From positions 13,690,816-13,754,815 of the forward strand of contig NW_004624784.1 of the NCBI RefSeq assembly GCF_000247695.1: 64,000 nt of DNA, in the 5' to 3' direction. How positions within the stretch are numbered: the first letter of the stretch is position 1; each line of letters begins with the position of its first letter. A model generated the notes under the pieces. It did not search any database. It was given only the letters and a program-made list of their open reading frames with translations, and had not been told where the DNA came from. This DNA comes from Heterocephalus glaber (Eukaryota > Chordata > Mammalia > Rodentia > Bathyergidae). Shown in pieces: positions 57,300 through 64,000 of this stretch. Made by a program: the position numbers and the translations under genes.

Positions 57300-59300
57300 T
57301 AAAAAATCAAAAGATCAAATAACCCGTTTGAATAGAATTATTTTTCAATTTTAATTTGTATTGAGTTTTTACATAGGTGATAATTCATATGGTTCAAACA
57401 TGCAGCAACAGGTGTCCCTCTTAACTCTTAGCCACCCAGTTGCTTCTCCAGAGACAAACTAGTTTCTTATACATCTTCCTGGAAGTAACCTAGAAATACG
57501 AGCAAATTCTGAAGGACACATTAATTTCACTTCCCCTGTTGTTTATAAATGGTATCAGACTATACATCTTTTCCCCTAATAAAACCTAAAGATTATTTCA
57601 CAAGTGTGTAAAGAACTGTTTTTAGTACAACCACAGTGTGCAGATACTCTACAAGTTAGCTAACCAGTCTTCCGTTGGTGGACATTTAAATTGGTTCCAA
57701 GCTTTCATTCATAACAATCCTGCAATGACTAACAATGTATAAATGTCATTTGAAAATATTACAATAAAGTATAATTACATGCCATACATGATTTCACCAT
57801 TTTAAGTGATTTCACCTGCTGTTAATTTTTAGTAAATTGACCCTTCACCGCACCATAACATTTTCCATTTCCGTTGCTCCTTGAAGATGTCCTGTTGTAT
57901 TTGCAGTTACTCCCTGTTCTCATCCTCTATCCAAGGTAATCACAAATCTTATTACAGTCTCCTTAGGTTTGCCCATTCTGGACATTTCCTATAAATGAAA
58001 TCATACAATAAAAGGTCTTTGTATCTTTTAGTGTGTTTCAGGATCCATTCATTGTATCATACCAACATTCTGTCTCCTTTTGTTGTAGAACAATATTTCA
58101 TTATACGCACATTCTACATTTTGTTTATCCATTCACTGGCCAGTGGACATTTGAGTTGTTTCCACTTTGCTACTATAAATAATGCTATGAACATTCTTGT
58201 CCAAGACTTTGTGTAGACATACGTTTTCATTTCTCTGGGCTAAATGCCTAGGAGTAAAGAATTTCTGGATCACATGGCAAACTCATGTTTAACATTTTAA
58301 GAAACTGCCAAACTGTTTTCCAACTGGTTGTACCACTTTATATTCCCACCAACAATGTATGAGCTATCTTGTTTTTCTGCATCCTCACCAATATTTGTCA
58401 CTATCTGGTTTTTTTTGTTCTGTTTTGTTTTGTTTTGGTTTTGGTTTTTTGCCACTATCTGTTTTAATAGTCATTTAATTGAGTATAAAACATCTTATTC
58501 TGGTGAGGGTATTTGTTTTTGTTTTTGTTTTTTTGAGACAGGATCTTGTTATGTAGTTCAAGGTAGTCTTGAACTCTTGATTTAGCCCAGGCTGGCCTTT
58601 AAATCACGACAATCCTCTTGCCTCAGCCTCTCAAGTACCCAGTTACTTCTGTTTTTAAAATGCATTTTCCTAATGATTGTCTTTTCATGTGTTTATTCAT
58701 ATCTTTCATGAAATATCTATTCAAATCTTTTGTCCTTTTTTTTTCAGTTCTGAGGACAAAACCCTGGGGTGCTCTACCATTGAGCTACATCCTTTTATTT
58801 TGAGACAAGGTCTTGCTAAGTTGCCCAGGTTGCCCTTATATTTATAATCCTCCTGCCTCAGCATCCCAAGTAGCTGGTATTGCAGGTGTGCACCTCCATG
58901 CTCAGCCTCTTATCCATTTTTCAATTGGATTGCTTGTTCTTACTATAGAGTTGTAGTGTTCTTTACATATTTTGGATATAAGTCCTTTATCAGATATACA
59001 ATTGGAAATATTTTCTACCAGTCTTTGGTTTTTCTTTTTGTTTTCTTAATGGTGTCTTTTGAAGTGTAAAAGTTTTTGAATTTTAATGAAGTGCATTTTA
59101 TCAGTTTTTTCTTTTATATATTGTACTTTTAGTGTCATATCTAAGAAATCTTTGCCAAACCCACAGTCACAAAGATTTTTTTCTTATGTCTTCCTTTTAC
59201 TGTTTTTAGAGTTTTATTGGTTTAGCTCTAACAATAAATGTCATTTTGAAGATTCTTATGACACTTTGTAATAAATACAATAAATGGCATTGTTGGGCCA
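57300..59300 (-). mobile_element. Antisense L1 3' region(s)
   Basis: Antisense L1 wording over most of the stretch (TTCACTGGCCAGTGGACATT, CCAAACTGTTTTCCAACTGG, ATAAGTCCTTTATCAGATAT). Interrupted by B1-type elements at about 58530 and 58740. The first ~100 bp may instead be a longer CD3G 3' UTR. Confidence 0.6.
58530..58910 (-). mobile_element. B1 (58530-58640) and B1 + ID-like dimer (58740-58910)
   Basis: Two antisense insertions in L1. Confidence 0.7.
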
Positions 59301-59434
59301 TAATGCATTTGCACTTTTAATTTTATTATATATTGCCAACCTGCACTTTATAGGGGTTGTCCCAGTACATATTGCCAATAAAAATACACAAAATTCCCTA
59401 TTATTCCATATATATTCCAACAGTATATTTTCCC

Positions 59435-59615
59435 CCCCTGGTACTGGGGATTGAACTCAGAGGCCCTCTATGAGCTATGTCTCCAGCCCCTTCACTTTTT
59501 CTTATTAGAGACAAGGTCTCAAGAAATTGCCCAGCCCGGCCTTGAACTAGTAATCCTCCTGCTTCAGCCTCTCCAATAGCTGGGATTACAGGCAAGTACC
59601 ACCATGCCTAGCTAT
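59435..59615 (-). mobile_element. B1 + ID-like dimeric SINE
   Basis: Antisense: ID-like part first, then B1 to CACCATGCCTAGCT. Confidence 0.75.
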
Positions 59616-60022
59616 GTATTTTTAAATTTTTTAAACTATGCCAATCTAAGTTAAAATGGCATCTCAGTGTATTTTTGTACATTTTTCTTACTAAAACTGG
59701 AAATAAACCATTTATTTATTATTTTAGCTTCTTGTGAAATACAGGCTCACATACATCAGGGAGTCTTTTGTTTGATTTGTTTTGTTTTTCCTTATTCACT
59801 TGCACCAGCCCTTTACATATTTGGGCAACTAGATCTTATTACTGGTTGCAGGTATTTTTTCCATTTTTGTTATGTGTTTTGTTTTACTTTGTTCATGGTT
59901 GATTTTACATGCATATTTTTCAACCATTTGCCTGTAATAGAATATACTGGTCTTTTATGTTTCATATTTAGAAACATCTTCTTTAATTTTAAGATTATTC
60001 TTTTTTAAAATTTTTCTCATCC

Positions 60023-60105
60023 GGCCAGGGATGTAGCTCAGTGGTTCTGGCTCCTGCCTCAAAAGCACAAAGTCCCAAGTAAGATCCCCAGTACCCGAAA
60101 AAAAA
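60023..60105 (+). mobile_element. ID SINE
   Basis: Full-length in antisense L1. Confidence 0.87.
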
Positions 60106-60213
60106 TGTTTTCTCTCATCAATCCTCTAGCATTCTTTTGATTTCATTTTATACATTTGAGTCTTTGATCTTTCTTGAATTAATTTTAGTGTAAGGCCTAA
60201 CATACTGACCAAA

Positions 60214-60300
60214 TTTTTTTTTTTTTTTATACCGGGCATTGAACTTAGGATCTTGCACTTGCAAGGCAGGCAGCGGAACCACTGAGCTAAATCCCCGGCG
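60214..60300 (-). mobile_element. ID SINE
   Basis: Antisense full-length copy. Confidence 0.87.
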
Positions 60301-60513
60301 TGACCAACTTTTAAACAAGATAGCTGCCCAGTTATTCCAGAAATATTTATTGAATGATCCATCTTTTGCCCGTTACTGTGTGTGTGTGCATGTACGTGTG
60401 CGTGTATATGTGAATGTGCATGCACGTGCACTAAGGGCCAAACCCAGGACCTCATGCATGTTAGGCAAATTCTCTACTACTGAGGTGCATCCCCAGCCAT
60501 TCCATTAATCTTT

Positions 60514-60602
60514 TTTGGTGGGGGGTACTGGGCATTGAACTTAGGACCTTGGCGCTTGCGCCTTCAAGGCAGGCGCAGTGCCACTGAGCTAACCCTGGCC
60601 CT
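60514..60602 (-). mobile_element. ID SINE
   Basis: Duplication TTCCATTAATCTT; an older ID-like copy precedes (60430-60500). Confidence 0.87.
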
Positions 60603-61412
60603 TCCATTAATCTTAAATGCTGTGTTATCATTCCACTCCCAACAGATTAGCTTTCAGAAAGAAAAAGACTTGGATCTTTTTTCACTACAATATTTTAAGA
60701 AACTAGAACAGTGGTAGGTACTCAAAAGTTGCATGGTACTTTTTGTGTATATATGGCAAAATATGTATAACATAAAATTTACCATTTTAACCATTTTCAA
60801 GGGTGCTATTCAGTGATATTAAGTACATTCACATTATTGTGCAGCCATCAGCACTATTTCCAAAACTTTTTCATCATCCTGAACAGAAATTTTATACCCA
60901 TTAAACAAAAACTCCCCATCCCCCTCGCCCCCAAACTTTGATAACCTTTATTCTATGTTCTAATCTGCCTATTATAGGTACTACATGTAAGTTGAATCAT
61001 ACAGTCTTTGTCCCTTTGTATCTGGTTTATTTCACATAGCATTATGTTTTCAAGGCCCACCAATTTTAGCATGCATCAGAATTTCATTCAACCAAATAAG
61101 TCTATTGTATTTATGTACAACATTTTATTTATTCATTCATCTGTTAATGGACATTCAGGGTTATTTCTATCTTTTGGTTATTGTGAATAATGCTGCTGTG
61201 AACACTGACTGGTGTACAAGTACCTATTTGATCACACTTTCAGCTCTTGTGGGTATCTATCCCACAGTGGAATTGCTAGATCAGATGACACTATGTTTAA
61301 CTTTTTGAGAAAGCATCAACATGTTTTTCAAAGTGGCTGCACTAGTTGACACTCCTATCAGGAGTGCATAAAAGGATTCTAATTTCTCCACATCTTTATC
61401 AACAATCATTTT

Positions 61413-61507
61413 TTCTTTTTTTTTTTTTTTTTTGGTACCGGGGATCGAACTCGGGTCCTTGCGCTTGTGCAGCAGGTGATGAAAACACTGAGCTAAATCC
61501 CCAGCCT
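61413..61507 (-). mobile_element. ID SINE
   Basis: AACAATCATTTT on both flanks. Confidence 0.9.
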
Positions 61508-61664
61508 AACAATCATTTTCTTTATAGTAGCCATTATAGTAGTAGGGAAGTAGGACCCATCATGGTTTTGATAATCATTTCCCCTATGACTACTGATGTT
61601 GAAAATCTTTTCCAGCACGTTGGCCATTTGTATATCTTCTTTCGAGAAATGTCTAATATAGTCC

Positions 61665-61763
61665 TTTTTTTTTTTTTTTTTTTTTTTTTGGTGCTGGGGA
61701 TCGAATTCTGCTCTTCACGCTTGCATAGCAGGCAGCGAAACCACTGAGCTAAATCCCTGGCCC
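61665..61763 (-). mobile_element. ID SINE
   Basis: Antisense with long T-tract. Confidence 0.88.
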
Positions 61764-61907
61764 AACCTATTTTTTAATTGGATTGTTGTAAGAGTTATAT
61801 ATTCTTTATATTAATCCTTTATCACATGTATGACTTGCAAATACTTTCTATCATTCCGTGAAGTGTCTTTTCAGTTGCACAACGTTTTTTTGTTTGGGGT
61901 TTTTTTG

Positions 61908-62125
61908 TTATCACCCCCCACCCCCGGTACCAGTGATTGAACTCAGGACCTTGTGCTTTCAAGGCAGGTGAGGCACCACTGAGCTAAATCCCCTGGCCCT
62001 GTTTGTTTGGTTTTATGAGATAGGGTCTCACTATGTACCCCAGGTTGGCCTTGAACTTGCAGCAATCCTTCTGCCTCAGCCTCTGGAGTGCTGGGATTAT
62101 AGGTAGGTGCCACCACACCTGGCAT
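61908..62125 (-). mobile_element. ID SINE (61908-61999) beside B1 (62000-62125)
   Basis: Two antisense units in contact. Confidence 0.82.
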
Positions 62126-62199
62126 GCACAATGTTTTTAACTCTTGAGAAGTATGCTGCTTCCATTACTATTGTGTATCTCAAAACAAACTTGTAGGAT

Positions 62200-62450
62200 T
62201 TTTATTTTGTTTTGGGTTGTTTTGTTTGCAGTACTAGGGATGGAACTCAGGACCTTGCACTAGCCAGGCAGGCAGGTGCCACTGAGCCATATCCCCAGCC
62301 CTGGGGGTATCTTGTTTTGTTTTGTTGTTTTTTGAGACAGCATCTCTATGTAGTTAAGACTGGCCCTGAACTCATTATATAGACCAACCTGCCTAGAACT
62401 GATACTCCTGCCTCAGGCTTGAAAGTGCTGGGATTACTGGTATGGGTTAT
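62200..62450 (-). mobile_element. ID SINE (62200-62301) then B1 (62330-62450)
   Basis: Two antisense units. Confidence 0.8.
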
Positions 62451-62586
62451 GCCTAGAACAACTTGTATGATTGTCCTCACCCTACAGATAAGAAAACTGA
62501 AATCCAATCAAAAATAGCACCTTGAGACCATGTTAAATTAAATGAATCAGACACACAAAACTAAACATCACGAGGTTTGAGGTTTC

Positions 62587-62677
62587 TTTTTTTGTTTGTT
62601 TTTGGTACTGGGGATTGAACTCAGGACCTTGCGCTTGCGAGGCAGGTGGCGGCACCACAGAGCTACACTCCCAACCC
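62587..62677 (-). mobile_element. ID SINE
   Basis: Flanks ACGAGGTTTCTTTT / ACAAGGTTTCTTTT inside an L1 tail. Confidence 0.88.
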
Positions 62678-62839
62678 TACAAGGTTTCTTTTATATGAGA
62701 AACCCAGAATAAAAATAGAGCAAAATAAAAAGACAGATAATAGGAAGTATGGAGACAGATCTTTCTCAAAGAGGAAGAAGGTCAAGAGATGGAAGAAGGG
62801 GGAAAGAGGAGAGATAGGGGATGAAAAAAAGGAATTGGA

Positions 62840-62941
62840 GGGCTCGGGGATTTAGCTCAGTGGTGCCAGCGCCTGCCCCACCCCCACCCCCACCCCCGCA
62901 AGCTCAAGGACCCGAGTTCGATCCCCGGTACCAAAATAAAA
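62840..62941 (+). mobile_element. ID SINE with internal (CCCCCA)n expansion
   Basis: Otherwise near-consensus ID; a C-rich short repeat at 62877-62898 replaces the centre. Confidence 0.85.
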
Positions 62942-63359
62942 AGAGAGAGAAGAGGGGACGGAGAAGGAATTAAGATGTGTTATGTACATGCACTAACTTT
63001 CCACAAGTAAACATTATGTACTACACACATGTACTAATAAACAAAAATTTTACAAAAATAGCACACTGCCTGGCACATAAATGGGTACTCAAACTTAGTT
63101 GTTATTGCTGGTTTTGTTACTGGTTTAGAAATATTTTTAAAGTCTCTGAAAAGTAATAGAAGCTGCTTCAAAATGGACAGACTGGCGCTAAAATTAAAAG
63201 CCAGTAGTCCACAGTAAGAAAGAAAAAAGCCAGAGCCAGAGCTCTCCAGTGAGAGCTGCCCCCCATGCACAGATTTCATAGGCACACCGTCACACTTCGC
63301 TAACCTCCAAACCGCAAGGTCCTCCCACCTTCACCTCCTACCCCATCCAGATCCCAAGG

Positions 63360-63600
63360 CCACTTCCGCCCCGGCCCCAGGAGGTTTGAGCAAACCAGCG
63401 CGTGCGCCTTCAGAGTGTCTGCGTGCCATTTGCTCTGCAGGGCTCACCCACTCTACTTCCGGCGCGGAGGTGAGATTCCACCAGCCCTGGCGCTTAGTGA
63501 TGATGTCAGATCCCGTTACCCTGCTGAGTCGGAAGTGGGAACCCTTTGGCCCCTGAGACTGTTGTGTCGTCGTTGCTGGCCCTTCAGGCCCTGGTAAGAG
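63360..63600 (+). promoter_or_regulatory. UBE4A: CpG- and ETS-rich promoter, probably UBE4A
   Basis: Locally rich in CpG, with three ETS-type sites: CTTCCG (63363), ACTTCCGG (63455-63462) and CGGAAGT (63530-63536). No TATA box. Typical of a housekeeping promoter. UBE4A (ubiquitin chain elongation factor E4A) is the next gene on this strand after CD3G in human. Confidence 0.6.
63480..63593 (+). other. UBE4A: Probable UBE4A exon 1 (noncoding, 5' end approximate)
   Basis: GC-rich leader ending GGCCCTG followed by consensus donor GTAAGAGG at 63594. No convincing coding start. Assigned by synteny and promoter type; the coding exons lie beyond the window. Confidence 0.5.
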
Positions 63601-64000
63601 GAGGTAGCTTGAGGGAATGGGATTGTTGAGTCTGAAATGGGAATTTTTCTCCTAATCTAATGTCAGCCCAGTCCTCTGCACTCTTGCCTCCTCCGAATTC
63701 CTTCTGTACTTTCCTGACCAGGAACCCTCTCCTTCACGAACTTCGACCCTGCCTGATTTAGAAACCCTTAGAGTACTCCAGTTTCTCTTATCTTTGTGTA
63801 CATGTCTCTTCCCCGCTTGTCTGTGGACCTTCAGGAAAAAACTAGAACAATGACTTTATCGTTTGACTTTCTTTCTCTAACCTGAACCAGGTAGGTGCAT
63901 CCCCCTCCTTACCACGAATCCCTGATGGAATTTGAAGGGATTAAAATAGAGAGTAGACGACAGATAGCCAGGTGCCAGGAAGATAAATTATGCGTAGTAG
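63594..64000 (+). other. Start of putative UBE4A intron 1
   Basis: Unique-looking sequence with no clear exon or repeat. Confidence 0.4.

Larger units (their letters stand above)
59625..60380 (-). mobile_element. Antisense L1 fragment
   Basis: Continuation of L1 antisense text (TCCAGAAATATTTATTGAAT), with ID SINEs at 60023 and 60214. Confidence 0.45.
60720..61900 (-). mobile_element. Second antisense L1 3' region
   Basis: TTCATCTGTTAATGGACATTC and AGTGGAATTGCTAGATCAGA are again the antisense L1 3' end, so this is a separate copy. Holds ID SINEs at 61413 and 61665. Confidence 0.55.
62480..63060 (+). mobile_element. L1-type 3' end
   Basis: Same tail as 50460-51035 (TTATATGAGAAACCCAGAAT, TTATGTACTACACACATGTA), split by ID SINEs at 62587 and 62840. 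Confidence 0.55.

Noticed and set aside
704..62941. tRNA-like A and B boxes in many places, as possible tRNA genes
   Set aside because: All belong to dispersed ID SINEs with A-tails and target duplications. No anticodon arm fits a real tRNA.

Overview
This is nuclear DNA of a mammal, almost certainly a rodent. The genes are split into short exons by GT-AG introns. The intergenic and intronic DNA is packed with about 60 copies of a tRNA-derived ID-type SINE (5' end near GGCCGGGGATTTAGCTCAGT, 3' end near GATCCCCGGTACC plus A-tail). It also holds monomeric B1 (7SL-derived) elements, dimeric B1 + ID-like elements, old MIR/L2/L1 pieces and microsatellites. The ID subtype with a GTACC end does not look like the mouse or rat form. 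My best guess is a hystricomorph such as a mole-rat, but the species cannot be fixed by eye.

The window carries the CD3 gene cluster in the mammalian order CD3E (+), CD3D (-), CD3G (+), followed by a CpG- and ETS-rich promoter and a noncoding first exon that, by position, should be UBE4A (+). All three CD3 genes could be rebuilt exon by exon, with intact frames and consensus splice sites. CD3E encodes 197 residues in 9 exons, including three coding microexons of 21, 15 and 18 nt. CD3D encodes 171 residues in 5 exons. CD3G encodes 182 residues in 7 exons, the last wholly 3' UTR. CD3D and CD3G are divergent paralogues about 1.5 kb apart with coding exons of identical length (55, 132, 44 and 66 nt). 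Each protein has a signal peptide, one Ig domain, a CxxC stalk, a transmembrane helix with one acidic residue, and an ITAM. Together with TCR alpha/beta and CD247 they form the T-cell receptor complex.

Layout: 1-23.9 kb is gene-free. It holds old L1 fragments, a solo retroviral-type LTR with a perfect 4-bp target duplication (1885-2348), a decayed ERV-L-like internal region (about 18.65-22.2 kb), an L2 piece and many SINEs. CD3E covers 23.9-36.07 kb and contains a 100-N assembly gap in intron 7. 36.1-42.6 kb is intergenic, with a possible CD3E 3' enhancer, L1 pieces, a hAT-like element and, next to the CD3D poly(A) site, a GATA/CRE/RUNX/ETS motif cluster matching the expected CD3D 3' enhancer. 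CD3D covers 42.65-46.43 kb and CD3G 47.89-57.17 kb. 57.2-63.3 kb is mostly antisense L1 with SINE insertions. The UBE4A promoter and exon 1 are at about 63.36-63.59 kb.

I found no undescribed multigene system. The items most worth a second look are: reshuffled N-glycosylation sequons across the three CD3 ectodomains, a uORF that stops one base before the CD3G start codon, an ID fragment lacking its 3' half and tail but still flanked by a 17-bp target duplication, a SINE 46 bp from a CD3E microexon acceptor, and an in-frame transposase-like C-terminus at about 14.75 kb.
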